From positions 186,001-250,000 of the forward strand of contig JACKLN010000006.1 in NCBI GenBank assembly GCA_024235855.1: DNA of 64,000 bases. The letters run 5' to 3'. Under the pieces are notes generated by a model. The model made no database searches. It saw only the letters and a list, made by a program, of their open reading frames with translations, and had not been told where the DNA came from. Source of the stretch: Burkholderiaceae bacterium. Its GTDB lineage: Bacteria > Pseudomonadota > Gammaproteobacteria > Burkholderiales > Burkholderiaceae_C. Of this stretch, positions 53,681 to 62,260 are shown in pieces; position 1 is the first letter of the stretch; every line of letters begins with the position of its first letter. A program made the position numbers and the translations under genes.

Positions 53681-55714
53681 TCAGGACGACGCCATGTCCG
53701 GCCACCAGCGCGCCAGTTCGGCACGCAAGGTGTCCAGCAGCAGCGGCTTGGTGAGGTAGCCCTGCATGCCGGCGTCGCGGCAGGCGTCGGCGTCGGCGGC
53801 GCGCGCGTGGGCGGTCAGCGCCACGATGGGGAAAGGTGGCAGCGCGCCGTTGCGCTGCCGTTCGCACAGCGCGCGGGTCGCGGCCAGGCCGTCCATCACC
53901 GGCATCTGCAGGTCCATCAGCACCAGCGCCGGTGGGTCGTCGGCACAGGCCTGCAGGGCCTGCGCGCCGTCCTCCACCGAGCGCACCGGCACGCCCAGGG
54001 TGCGCAGGAACTCCTCGGCGATCAGGCGGTTGATGGCGTTGTCCTCGACCACCAGCACGTGGCGGTCGGCGGGGGCCGCAGCGGGCTGCGTGGCCGCCGC
54101 CGGCACGGCGGCCGGCCCCAGCGGCTGGGTCAGCAGCCGCAGGTCGCGCGGCGTCAGCGGCATGACGTCCAGACGCATGCCCAGCGCCTGCGCCCGCGCC
54201 TCGAGGGCCGGCTGGTCCCAGTCGGGGCGGATCAGCAGCGAGATGCGGGCCTCCGGCAAGGCCTGGCGCAGGGCATCGAGTTCGTCGGCATCGCCCAGCA
54301 CGTGTTCGGCCGCCACCACCAGCGCCGGCCGGCGCTGCGGGGGCAAGCCCTGGGCCTGCGCCATGGCAGCCGGAATGCCGGCCAGGATGTCGCACCGCCA
54401 GCCCAGGCGCTCCAGCCGCCGCTGCAGCCATTCGCCGATGGCGGGCTGCCGATAGAGCAGCCACGCCTGGCCCGGCGGCGGGTCGGGCAGCGGATCGGGC
54501 TCCGGTGCAGTGGGCAGCGTGAGCGTCAGCGTGAAGACACTGCCCTCCCCGGCCACCGTGCGCACGGCGATGTCACCGCCGAGGCGGCGCGCCAGCACGC
54601 GTGCAATGGTCAGGCCCAGGCCCGTGCCACCGTGGGCACGTGACAGACTGGCATCACCCTGAACGAAGTCGTCGAAGATGCTGGCCACGCGGTCGGGGTC
54701 GATGCCGGGCCCCGTGTCCACGACGTCGATCTCGACCCGCCGCTGCGCCGGATCAGCGGGTGCGGCGGACAGACGGCCATTGAGGGCGATGAACCCCTGC
54801 GTGGTGAACTTGGCGGCGTTGCCCACGAGGTTGGCCACGATCTGGCGCAGCGACAGCACGTCACCCACCACCCAGGTCGGCTCGCCGACCCAGTCGAAGC
54901 GCACCGACAGGCCTTTCTCGCGCACCAGCGGCATCACGCCGCGCAGCGCCTCGGCGCACTGCTCGGCGATGTCGAAGGCTTCGTCCTTCAGCGGCCAGTC
55001 GCCGTCGTTCAGGCGCGTGAGGTCCAGCACCTGGTCGATGGTGCGCTGCAGGGCCTGGCCGGACTGCATGGCCACTTCCAGGTAGCGCTTCAGCGGCGCG
55101 TCCCGGGTGGTGCGCCGGGCCAGGTCCACCAGGCCCAGCAGCCCTGCCAGCGGCGTGCGCAGCTCGTGGCTCATGTGGGCCAGGAAACGCGCCTGCGCCT
55201 GCTCGGCGTGGCGTGCCGCGGCCTGGCCCTTTTCGGCCGCATCGAGCGCCTGGGCCAGCCCGGCCGTGCGTTCGGCCACCAGGCGCTCCATGGCCAGGCG
55301 CGAGAGCTTCTCGTCGTGCACGTCGCCCAGCGAGCCGGCAATCACCTCCGTGTGGCCGTCCGCGTCCAGCCAGCAGCGGCCACGCCAGAGCACCCAGCGC
55401 CAGTCGCCATCGGCATCGCGCAGGCGCAGCTGCAGCAGCATGGGCGCACCCATCGACACCGCCGCCTGCCAGGCGTGCTCCCACAGCGGCAGGTCTTCGG
55501 GGTGGATGCGCTGCATCAGCGCGGCGAGATCGGGTGGCCCTTCACCGGGGCCGTGGCCCAGCAGCGTGCCGAAGCGCTCGGAAAACCAGGTCTGCCCATC
55601 GGCGGGCCAGACTTCCCACAAGCCGTCGCGCGCGCTTTCGGCGGCGCGGCGCCAGCGGGCAAGCACCTCTCGGGGCGGCAGGGGCGATGACGATGGCGGG
55701 TCGGTCGATGGCAT
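53681..55714 (-). CDS. Hybrid sensor histidine kinase/response regulator
   Basis: 677 aa without membrane spans, so probably cytosolic. Order: PAS domain (~20-145, RRAAESARDGLWEVW to VIAGSLGDVHDEK), helical linker, and HisKA with phospho-His183 in AHMSHELRTPLAGLLGL. The HATPase has NLVGNAAKFTTQG, DTGPGID and GGTGLGLTIARVL. A ~115-residue receiver-like segment (~415-532) lacks a clear phospho-Asp. A true receiver domain follows with Asp601 in VLMDLQMPVMDG and Lys in GYLTKPL. It resembles BarA/TorS-like phosphorelay kinases but has no Hpt domain, so an external Hpt or direct output is expected. Target unknown. Confidence 0.93.
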   Translation of the reverse strand: MPSTDPPSSSPLPPREVLARWRRAAESARDGLWEVWPADGQTWFSERFGTLLGHGPGEGPPDLAALMQRIHPEDLPLWEHAWQAAVSMGAPMLLQLRLRDADGDWRWVLWRGRCWLDADGHTEVIAGSLGDVHDEKLSRLAMERLVAERTAGLAQALDAAEKGQAAARHAEQAQARFLAHMSHELRTPLAGLLGLVDLARRTTRDAPLKRYLEVAMQSGQALQRTIDQVLDLTRLNDGDWPLKDEAFDIAEQCAEALRGVMPLVREKGLSVRFDWVGEPTWVVGDVLSLRQIVANLVGNAAKFTTQGFIALNGRLSAAPADPAQRRVEIDVVDTGPGIDPDRVASIFDDFVQGDASLSRAHGGTGLGLTIARVLARRLGGDIAVRTVAGEGSVFTLTLTLPTAPEPDPLPDPPPGQAWLLYRQPAIGEWLQRRLERLGWRCDILAGIPAAMAQAQGLPPQRRPALVVAAEHVLGDADELDALRQALPEARISLLIRPDWDQPALEARAQALGMRLDVMPLTPRDLRLLTQPLGPAAVPAAATQPAAAPADRHVLVVEDNAINRLIAEEFLRTLGVPVRSVEDGAQALQACADDPPALVLMDLQMPVMDGLAATRALCERQRNGALPPFPIVALTAHARAADADACRDAGMQGYLTKPLLLDTLRAELARWWPDMASS

Positions 55715-55789
55715 GCAGCGGCCTGTGCACGGATGTTACGTCGCCGTCGCCCGCGGGGCTAACATCACCGGCCTGCTCCTGGAGCCGAC

Positions 55790-56281
55790 ATGACCACGCC
55801 CAGCATCTACGACTTCGAAGCGCTGTCGATCGACGGCAAGCCGGCCCACCTGTCCACCCAACGGGGCAAGGTGCTGCTGATCGTCAACACCGCCAGCGCC
55901 TGCGGCTTCACGCCGCAATTTGGCGGCCTGGAGGCCCTCTGGCGCAAGTACCGCGACCAGGGTTTGGTGGTGGTCGGGTTCCCCAGCAACGAATTCGGCG
56001 CGCAGGACCCCGGCTCGAACGATGAGATCTCATCGTTCTGCGAACTCAACTACGGCGTGAGCTTCCCGATGATGGCCAAGGTGCAGGTCAACGGCGCCGA
56101 GGCCCACCCGCTGTGGCAGTGGCTCAAGGCGCAGGCGCCGGGGCTGCTGGGTTCGAAGGCGGTGAAGTGGAACTTCACCAAGTTCCTCGTCGGCCGCGAC
56201 GGCCAGGTGCGCAAGCGCTACGCGCCCACCGACACGCCGGAATCACTGGAAGCCGACATCGTGGAGGCCCTGAAGGCATGA
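55790..56281 (+). CDS. Glutathione peroxidase (cysteine type)
   Basis: A 163-aa thioredoxin-fold peroxidase. The peroxidatic residue is Cys38 in NTASACGFTPQFGGLEALW, the Gln is in GFPSNEFGAQDPGSN, and the Trp is in VKWNFTKFLV. No selenocysteine is involved. It reduces hydroperoxides with thioredoxin or glutathione. It overlaps the aminotransferase start by 4 bases. Confidence 0.95.
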   Translation: MTTPSIYDFEALSIDGKPAHLSTQRGKVLLIVNTASACGFTPQFGGLEALWRKYRDQGLVVVGFPSNEFGAQDPGSNDEISSFCELNYGVSFPMMAKVQVNGAEAHPLWQWLKAQAPGLLGSKAVKWNFTKFLVGRDGQVRKRYAPTDTPESLEADIVEALKA

Positions 56282-57474
56282 TGTTCTCGCACCTCGAGCC
56301 CTACGCGGGCGACCCCATCCTCAGCCTCAACGAGGCCTTCCAGGCCGACCCGCGGCCCGACAAGGTCAACCTGTCGATCGGCATCTACTTCGACGATGCC
56401 GGCCGCATCCCGGTGCTGGACTGCGTGCGCGACGCCGAGGCGCAGATGCTGGTGGCCAATGCGCCCAAGCCCTACCTGCCGATGGAAGGTTCGGCCGCGA
56501 TGCGCGCCGAGGTGCAGAAGCTGCTGTTCGGCGCCGACAGTGCGGCGCTGCGCGACGGCCGCATCGCCACGCTGCAGACCGTGGGGTCCAGCGGTGGCCT
56601 GAAGGTGGGGGCGGACTTCCTCAAGCGCTGGTTGCCCGGCAGCGGTGTGTGGGTCAGCGACCCGAGCTGGGACAACCACCGCGCGATGTTCGAAGGCGCC
56701 GGCGTGGCCGTGCACCCCTACCCCTACTACGACGCGGCCACCGGCGGCCTGCGCTTCGATGCGATGTGCGAGACGCTGCGTTCGCTGCCTCCGAAGAGCG
56801 TAGTGCTGCTGCACGCCTGCTGCCACAACCCCACCGGTGTGGACCTCAGCCGCGAGCAGTGGCAGGCCCTGGTGGCCATCGTGCGCGAGCGCGAACTGCT
56901 GCCCTACCTGGACATCGCCTACCAGGGCTACGGCGACGGCATCACCGAGGACGCCTACGCCATCCGCCTGTTCGCCGACGCCGGCCAGAGCTTCTTCGTC
57001 GCCAACTCCTTCTCCAAGAGCATGAGCGTGTACGGCGAGCGCGCCGGGGCGCTGAGCGTGGTCTGCGCCAGCGCGGCGGAGGCCGATCTCGTGCTCGGCC
57101 AGATGAAGGCCACGGTGCGCCGCAACTACTCCAGCCCCGCCATCCATGCCGCCGGCATCGTCGGCCGCGTGCTCGGCGACCCGGCGCTGCGCCAGGCCTG
57201 GGAGGCCGACGTGGCGGCGATGCGCGAGCGCATCCTGGCCATGCGGCAGCGCCTGCACGCCGTGCTGGGGCAGCGCCTGCCGGGCCGCGACTTCGGCTAC
57301 TTCCTGACCCAGCGCGGCATGTTCAGCTACACCGGCCTGTCGCCGGCGCAGGTGGACCGTCTGCGCGACGAGTTCGGCGTCTACCTGGTGCGCAGCGGCC
57401 GCATGTGCGTGGCCGGCCTGAACAGCGGCAACGTGGAGCGCACGGCCGAGGCCATGGCGGCGGTGCTGGCCTGA
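56278..57474 (+). CDS. tyrB: Aromatic amino acid aminotransferase
   Basis: 398-aa class I PLP aminotransferase. The N-terminus resembles TyrB/AspC: LEPYAGDPILSLNEAFQADP then DKVNLSIGIYFDD. HACCHNPTGVDLS and the PLP lysine (Lys247 in NSFSKSMSVYGERAGAL) follow, with the C-terminal substrate Arg in VYLVRSGRMCVAGLN. It transaminates Tyr/Phe or Asp; the gene name is the best family match rather than a proven specificity. The 4-base overlap with the peroxidase gene implies an operon. A second Met one codon downstream is equally possible as start. Confidence 0.9.
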   Translation: MMFSHLEPYAGDPILSLNEAFQADPRPDKVNLSIGIYFDDAGRIPVLDCVRDAEAQMLVANAPKPYLPMEGSAAMRAEVQKLLFGADSAALRDGRIATLQTVGSSGGLKVGADFLKRWLPGSGVWVSDPSWDNHRAMFEGAGVAVHPYPYYDAATGGLRFDAMCETLRSLPPKSVVLLHACCHNPTGVDLSREQWQALVAIVRERELLPYLDIAYQGYGDGITEDAYAIRLFADAGQSFFVANSFSKSMSVYGERAGALSVVCASAAEADLVLGQMKATVRRNYSSPAIHAAGIVGRVLGDPALRQAWEADVAAMRERILAMRQRLHAVLGQRLPGRDFGYFLTQRGMFSYTGLSPAQVDRLRDEFGVYLVRSGRMCVAGLNSGNVERTAEAMAAVLA

Positions 57475-57504
57475 CCCCGGCCACGGCCGGTCGCCCGGCG
57501 GCGG

Positions 57505-58434
57505 TCAGCTGAAGACGCCGGCGCCGAGCACCCGATCGCGCAGCCAGCGGTGCGCCGGGTCGCTGTCGCGCCGGGCCAGCCAGACCATGTCCACCGTCAG
57601 CGGGCCGATCTCCACCGGCAGCGGCCGCACCACCACCGGCCCGGGCACGGAACCGGTGACGTAGCTGTGCGGCAGCACCGTCAGCAGGTCCGACTGGGCC
57701 ACCACCCGCCCGGCCAGGTGGTACTGGTTCACGGTCAGCACCACCCGGCGCCGGCGGCCCAGGCGCGCCAGCGCTTCGTCCACCTCGGCATAGGCGCGGC
57801 CGGAAACGCTGACGAGCACGTGGTGCGCCTGCACGTACCGCTCCAGCGTCAGCTCGAGCTCGGCCAGCGGGTGCTGCGGCCGCATCACGCAGACGTAGGG
57901 CGTCTGGTGCAATCGAACGTGCCGCAGGAGTGACCGCTCACCTTCTGCCAGCATGGCGCTGAACAGCGCCGGGAAGTAGCCGATCGCCAGGTCGGCCTCC
58001 TCGGCGTGCAGCATCGGCCGGGGGTCGCGCGTGGTCAACGGGGCCACGCGCAGGTCGGCGCGCGCCGCCTCGCGCTCCACCGCCGCCACCAGCGCCGGCA
58101 CCAGCACGCCGGCGGAGGCGTCGGACATCGCCAGCCGGAACTCGGCCGCGTCGCGCCCGGGGTCGAATTCGCCGGGGGCCAGCACGCGTTCGAGGTCCTG
58201 CAGCGCCGCGCGCACCTGGGGCCACAGCGCCGTGGCCCGCGCCCCGGGCGTCATGCCGGCGGCGCTGCGCTGGAACAGGGGTTCGCCCAGCCAGGCGTTC
58301 AGGCGCTTGAGGGCGTGGCTGGCCGCCGGCTGCGTCATCGCCAGCACCTCGGCGGCGCGGGTCACGCTGCCTTCGGTCATCACGGCGTCGAACACGCGCA
58401 ACAGGTTCAGGTCCAGGGTGCGGAAGTTCTTCAC
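57505..58434 (-). CDS. LysR family transcriptional regulator
   Basis: 309 aa. N-terminal helix-turn-helix (LDLNLLRVFDAVMTEGSVTR then AAEVLAMTQPAASHALKRL) and a periplasmic-binding-like effector domain (LRVAPLTTRDPRPMLHAEEA). NodD-like in style, with the DLNLL start. It is divergent from the two small-protein genes (127-base gap) and convergent with the aminotransferase gene. The effector is unknown. Confidence 0.93.
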   Translation of the reverse strand: MKNFRTLDLNLLRVFDAVMTEGSVTRAAEVLAMTQPAASHALKRLNAWLGEPLFQRSAAGMTPGARATALWPQVRAALQDLERVLAPGEFDPGRDAAEFRLAMSDASAGVLVPALVAAVEREAARADLRVAPLTTRDPRPMLHAEEADLAIGYFPALFSAMLAEGERSLLRHVRLHQTPYVCVMRPQHPLAELELTLERYVQAHHVLVSVSGRAYAEVDEALARLGRRRRVVLTVNQYHLAGRVVAQSDLLTVLPHSYVTGSVPGPVVVRPLPVEIGPLTVDMVWLARRDSDPAHRWLRDRVLGAGVFS

Positions 58435-58561
58435 GGGCCGGCCAGGATTTCAGTTTCATTTATACCTGACATGCCAAACATTCATTGGAACCAATGAGGG
58501 TTTGCACTAATCTGTCGGCCATCGAGGGTTAACCCTAGGCCCTCTGGAACAAGGAACCGCC

Positions 58562-58780
58562 ATGAGCACCACCCTTCAGTACCAGGTTCGTTTCGGCACC
58601 ATGGCCCCGACAGCGCCGGTGACGCCGACCGTCTGGCAGCGCCTGTGGGCCGCCATCGAGCGTCACGGCCAGCGCCGCGCCGCCGCCGAGCTGCGCCGGA
58701 TCGCGGCGCACCACGTGTTCAGCGATCCCGAGATGACCCGCCACCTGCTGGCCGCGGCCGACCAGGCCGAGCGCGCCTGA
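58562..58780 (+). CDS. Small protein A (72 aa)
   Basis: 72 aa, basic N-terminal half (VWQRLWAAIERHGQRRAAAE) ending HVFSDPEMTRHLLAAADQAE. AAGGAA lies 4 bases upstream of the ATG. The C-terminal ~28 residues look like those of the following 71-aa protein (RRIAA...LLAAADQAE against RRLQA...LYAAADRHE). No membrane span or known motif is evident. Divergent from the LysR gene, which may control it. Function unknown. Confidence 0.7.
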   Translation: MSTTLQYQVRFGTMAPTAPVTPTVWQRLWAAIERHGQRRAAAELRRIAAHHVFSDPEMTRHLLAAADQAERA

Positions 58781-58824
58781 ATCCGGCCGCCAGCGGCTGC
58801 ACCCCACGCCCGAGATCACGCACC

Positions 58825-59040
58825 ATGACCACGACCACCTTCAACGCCCCCGCCGCCTCGCTGTTCGGCAGCCTGCGCCAGGCCTTCTCCGCCCTGATCG
58901 GCGCGGCGCCCAAGGCGCTGTCGCGTGCGCAGGAAGCGGCCGAGGTCCGCGAGATGGCCCGCCGCCTGCAGGCCGCCGACCCCGGCTTCGCCGCCGACCT
59001 GTACGCCGCGGCCGACCGCCACGAGGTCAGCGACCGCTGA
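58825..59040 (+). CDS. Small protein B (71 aa)
   Basis: 71 aa beginning MTTTTFNAPAASLFGSLRQA, with a moderately hydrophobic helix (FGSLRQAFSALIGAAPKAL) and then an amphipathic Ala-rich region (AAEVREMARRLQAADPGFAA) ending in AAADRHEVSDR. It lies 44 bases after small protein A and shares its C-terminal pattern, so the two may be diverged paralogues in one operon. Codon bias is typical of the genome. Function unknown. Confidence 0.7.
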   Translation: MTTTTFNAPAASLFGSLRQAFSALIGAAPKALSRAQEAAEVREMARRLQAADPGFAADLYAAADRHEVSDR

Positions 59041-59065
59041 GCGCCGCCGGGCGGCGGTGCGCTCA
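59038..59065. terminator. Bidirectional hairpin containing both stop codons
   Basis: TGAGCGC (59038-59044) pairs perfectly with GCGCTCA (59059-59065), with further CGCC/GGCG pairing inside. The left arm starts with the TGA of small protein B and the right arm ends with the TCA that is the SDR stop on the other strand. There is no T-tract; probably a convergent transcription boundary. Confidence 0.5.
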
Positions 59066-59827
59066 GATGCAGCGCCCGCCGTCGATCTCCATGCACACGC
59101 CGGTGACCATGCTGGCCTCGTCGCTGCACAGGTAGACGGCCGCATGGCCCAGGTCCTCGGGCTGCGAGAAGCGGCCGATGGGGATGGTGGACAGGAACTT
59201 CGCCCGCATGGCCGGCGTGTCCTCGCCCATGAAGGACTTCAGCAGCGGCGTCTCGCCGGCCACCGGGTTGAGCGCGTTGACGCGGATGCCGAAGGGCGCG
59301 AGTTCCACCGCATTGGCGCGCGTGGCCGTGATCACCCAGCCCTTGCTGGCGTTGTACCAGGACAGCCGCGGCCGCGGGCTCACGCCGGCGGTGCTGGCCA
59401 CGTTGAGCACCACGCCCCGGATGCCGTGCGCGCCCGGCGGATGGGCCTTGAAGCGCGGCACCACCGCCACCATCGCGCGGTAGATGGCCTTCATGTTGAC
59501 CGCGCAGACGCGGTCGAAGTCGGCCTCGCTCACGTCCTCCAGCGGCTGCGGCAGGTGGGTGACGCCGGCGTTGTTGACCAGGATGTCCAGGCGCCCGAAA
59601 CGCTGTTCGGCCGTGTCCATCATGGCGGTCACGTCCTGGGCGTCGGTCACGTCGACGCGCAAGGCGTGCGTGGCGTCGCCCAGTTCGGCCGCCAGGGTCT
59701 GCGCGCCAGCCAGGTTCAGGTCGGCGATCACGACGCGCGCGCCCTCGGCCGCGAAGCGCCGCACGATGCCGGCACCAAAGCCGCTGGCGCCGCCGGTGAC
59801 GATGGCCACCTTGTCCTTGAGTCGCAT
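59063..59827 (-). CDS. Short-chain dehydrogenase/reductase
   Basis: 254-aa classical SDR. Cofactor motif TGGASGFGAGI near residue 12, DVT/NNAG motifs (DILVNNAGVTH ~ residue 85), active site SWYNASKGW (Tyr-Ser/Lys pattern YxxxK) and the C-terminal VTGVCMEIDGGR. Its stop lies in the hairpin shared with the convergent small gene. It follows the aldehyde dehydrogenase gene by 14 bases, so an alcohol-aldehyde-acid oxidation pathway is likely. Substrate unknown. Confidence 0.92.
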   Translation of the reverse strand: MRLKDKVAIVTGGASGFGAGIVRRFAAEGARVVIADLNLAGAQTLAAELGDATHALRVDVTDAQDVTAMMDTAEQRFGRLDILVNNAGVTHLPQPLEDVSEADFDRVCAVNMKAIYRAMVAVVPRFKAHPPGAHGIRGVVLNVASTAGVSPRPRLSWYNASKGWVITATRANAVELAPFGIRVNALNPVAGETPLLKSFMGEDTPAMRAKFLSTIPIGRFSQPEDLGHAAVYLCSDEASMVTGVCMEIDGGRCI

Positions 59828-59841
59828 GGAGAGCGTTCCCT

Positions 59842-61278
59842 TCAGTCGTGCTTGATGGCGATGGTCTTGAGCACCGAGAAGCCGTACAGCGCCTCGAAGC
59901 CCTTCTCGCGCCCGTGGCCGCTGCGCTTGACGCCGCCGAAGGGCAGCTCGATGCCGCCACCGGCACCGTAGTTGTTGACGAACACCTGGCCGCACTTCAG
60001 CCGCCGCGCGCAGCGCAGCGCGCGCGAGCCGTCACGCGTCCAGACCCCGGCCACCAGGCCGTAGTCGGTGCCGTTGGCGATGGCGATGGCCTCGGCCTCG
60101 TCGGCGAACGGGATCAGCACCTGCACCGGGCCGAAGATCTCCTCCTGGGCCAGACGGTGCGCGCCGTCCACGCCGCCGATCAGCGTCGGTGCCACCCAGT
60201 AGCCGGGGCCGTCGGGCAAGACCGGCTGGGCGAGCACCTGCACGCCACGCTCCGCCGCCAGGGCCAGATAGCCGTTGACCATGTCGCGCTGGCGGGCGCT
60301 GATCACCGGGCCCACGTCCGGGTCGTCCAGGGCCGATCCCACGCGCAGCGCGCGGTAGCGCTCGGCCATGCGGCGCGCGACCTCATCGTAGACGCCGCGC
60401 TGCACCAGGATGCGGCTGGCCGCCGAACAGGTCTGCCCCGCGTTCTGGATGCCGGCATTGACCAGGAACGGCAGCGCGGCGTCCAGGTCGGCGTCGTCGA
60501 ACACCAGCTGCGGGCTCTTGCCGCCGAGTTCCAGCGTCACTGGCACCGCGTTCTTCGCCGCCGCCGCCTGGATCAGCGCACCGACGGCCACCGAACCGGT
60601 GAAGGAGATGTGCTGCACGCCCCAGTGTGCCGACAGCGCGGCGCCGGCCTCCTCGCCCAGGCCCGGCACCAGGTTCAGCGCCCCGGGCGGCAGGCCGGCC
60701 TGTTCGGCGATGCGGGTGAAGGCGATGGCCGTCAGGCAGGCCTCCTCGGCCGGCTTGAGCACGCAGGCGTTGCCCATGGCGAGTGCCGCACCCACGCTGC
60801 GGCCGATGATCTGCATCGGGTAGTTCCAGGGCACGATGTGGGCCGTGACACCGTGCGGCTCGCGCAACGTCAGCGCGGTGTAGCCGTTCGCGAACGGGAT
60901 CGTCTCGCCATGCACCTTGTCGGCCGCGCCGCCGTAGAACTCCAGGTAGCGTGCCAGCGCGACGGCATCGGCCCGGCCCTGCTTCAGCGGCTTGCCGACG
61001 TCGCGGGCCTCCAGGTCCGCCAGCAGGTCCACCTGTTCGAGCACCAGCGCGCTCATCTTCATCAGCAGGCGGCCGCGCTCGGTGGCAGTCAGCCGACCCC
61101 ATTCGCCATCCTGCGCCGCCTGCGCCGCCGCCACCGCCGCGTCCACCTCGGTGGCACCGCAGCGCGCGATGCGTGCGAGCTCCTCGCCGGTGGAGGGGTC
61201 GAACAAGGGCAGCGTCTCGCGGGCCGGTTGCCAGCGGCCGCCGACGAACCACAGGGCAGGGTCGAAGGGCATGGGCAT
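59842..61278 (-). CDS. NAD(P)-dependent aldehyde dehydrogenase
   Basis: 478-aa ALDH-superfamily enzyme. Catalytic Cys284 in GQTCSAASRILVQ, general-base Glu in VTLELGGKSPQLVF, NAD-binding WNYPMQIIGRSVGAAL, and the C-terminal PFGGVKRSGHGREKG. The C-terminal SGHGREKG style is close to betaine-, amino- and medium-chain aldehyde dehydrogenases; the substrate is not fixed. A second ATG two codons in is possible. Only 19 bases separate it from the divergent ABC permease gene. Confidence 0.93.
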   Translation of the reverse strand: MPMPFDPALWFVGGRWQPARETLPLFDPSTGEELARIARCGATEVDAAVAAAQAAQDGEWGRLTATERGRLLMKMSALVLEQVDLLADLEARDVGKPLKQGRADAVALARYLEFYGGAADKVHGETIPFANGYTALTLREPHGVTAHIVPWNYPMQIIGRSVGAALAMGNACVLKPAEEACLTAIAFTRIAEQAGLPPGALNLVPGLGEEAGAALSAHWGVQHISFTGSVAVGALIQAAAAKNAVPVTLELGGKSPQLVFDDADLDAALPFLVNAGIQNAGQTCSAASRILVQRGVYDEVARRMAERYRALRVGSALDDPDVGPVISARQRDMVNGYLALAAERGVQVLAQPVLPDGPGYWVAPTLIGGVDGAHRLAQEEIFGPVQVLIPFADEAEAIAIANGTDYGLVAGVWTRDGSRALRCARRLKCGQVFVNNYGAGGGIELPFGGVKRSGHGREKGFEALYGFSVLKTIAIKHD

Positions 61279-61297
61279 CAGGCATCATAGGCCGCCG

Positions 61298-62260
61298 ATG
61301 ACCTGGTTCCTCCTGCGCCGCCTGCTCAGCTTTGGCCTCACGCTCGCGGTGGCCTCGGTCCTCGTCTTCGCGGTGCTGGAACTCCTTCCCGGCAATGCGG
61401 CGCAGGTCATCCTGGGCGAGAGCGCGACGCCGGAATCGCTGGCCGCGCTGGAGGCGCAGCTGGGCCTGGACCGCCCGCCGCTGACGCGCTATGCCGACTG
61501 GGTGGGTGGCCTGCTGCAGGGCCGAACGGCCGAGAGCCTGTCCTACGCCGAGCCCACCGCGGGGCTGATCGCCGAGCGGCTGCAGGTCTCGTTGCCGCTG
61601 GCGCTGATGGCGATGGCGCTGACGGTGGTCATCGCGCTGGCCGCCGGCGTCTATGCCGCGTCGCGCCACAACCGGGCCGGCGACGTGGGCGTGATGGCGG
61701 CCACGCAGCTGGGCATCGCGATCCCGAACTTCTGGTTCGCTATCCTGCTGATCCTGCTGTTCGCGGTGCAGCTGCAGTGGGTGGGCGCCGGTGGCTTTCC
61801 AGGCTGGACCGAGGACGACGGCGGCGGGCTGCTGGACGGCCTGCTGGCCCTGCTGCTGCCGGCGGTGGCCCTGGCCATGGTGCAGGCCGCCATCCTGGCC
61901 CGCGTGACGCGCTCGGCGGTGCTGGACACCATGCGCGAGGACTACGTGCGCACCGCGCGCGCCAAGGGCCTGAGCCGCGGCCAGGCCATGCGGCGCCACG
62001 TGCTGCGCAACGCGATGATCCCGGTACTCACGGTGGCGGGCCTGCAGTTCGGCAACCTGATCACCGGCGCCATCGTGGTCGAGAACGTCTTCGTGCTGCC
62101 GGGCCTGGGCCGGCTCGTGTTCCAGGCCATCGCCAACCGCGACCTGGTGGTCGTGCGCGACGTGGTGATGTTCCTGGCCGCCTCGGTCATCGTCATCAAC
62201 CTGCTGGTGGACCTGCTGGTCGTGGTGGTGGACCCGCGGCTGCGGCGGGCCGCGGCATGA
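61298..62260 (+). CDS. ABC transporter permease, DppB/OppB type
   Basis: 320 aa with six predicted spans. N-terminal MTWFLLRRLLSFGLTLAVAS, FAVLELLPGNAAQVILGESA and LEAQLGLDRPPLTRYADWVG are hallmarks of peptide/nickel permease B. The EAA loop is YVRTARAKGLSRGQAMRRHV, contacting the ATPase. Substrate could be peptides, opines or similar. It is followed with a 4-base overlap by the DppC-type partner, but no binding protein or ATPase gene lies nearby. Confidence 0.92.
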   Translation: MTWFLLRRLLSFGLTLAVASVLVFAVLELLPGNAAQVILGESATPESLAALEAQLGLDRPPLTRYADWVGGLLQGRTAESLSYAEPTAGLIAERLQVSLPLALMAMALTVVIALAAGVYAASRHNRAGDVGVMAATQLGIAIPNFWFAILLILLFAVQLQWVGAGGFPGWTEDDGGGLLDGLLALLLPAVALAMVQAAILARVTRSAVLDTMREDYVRTARAKGLSRGQAMRRHVLRNAMIPVLTVAGLQFGNLITGAIVVENVFVLPGLGRLVFQAIANRDLVVVRDVVMFLAASVIVINLLVDLLVVVVDPRLRRAAA

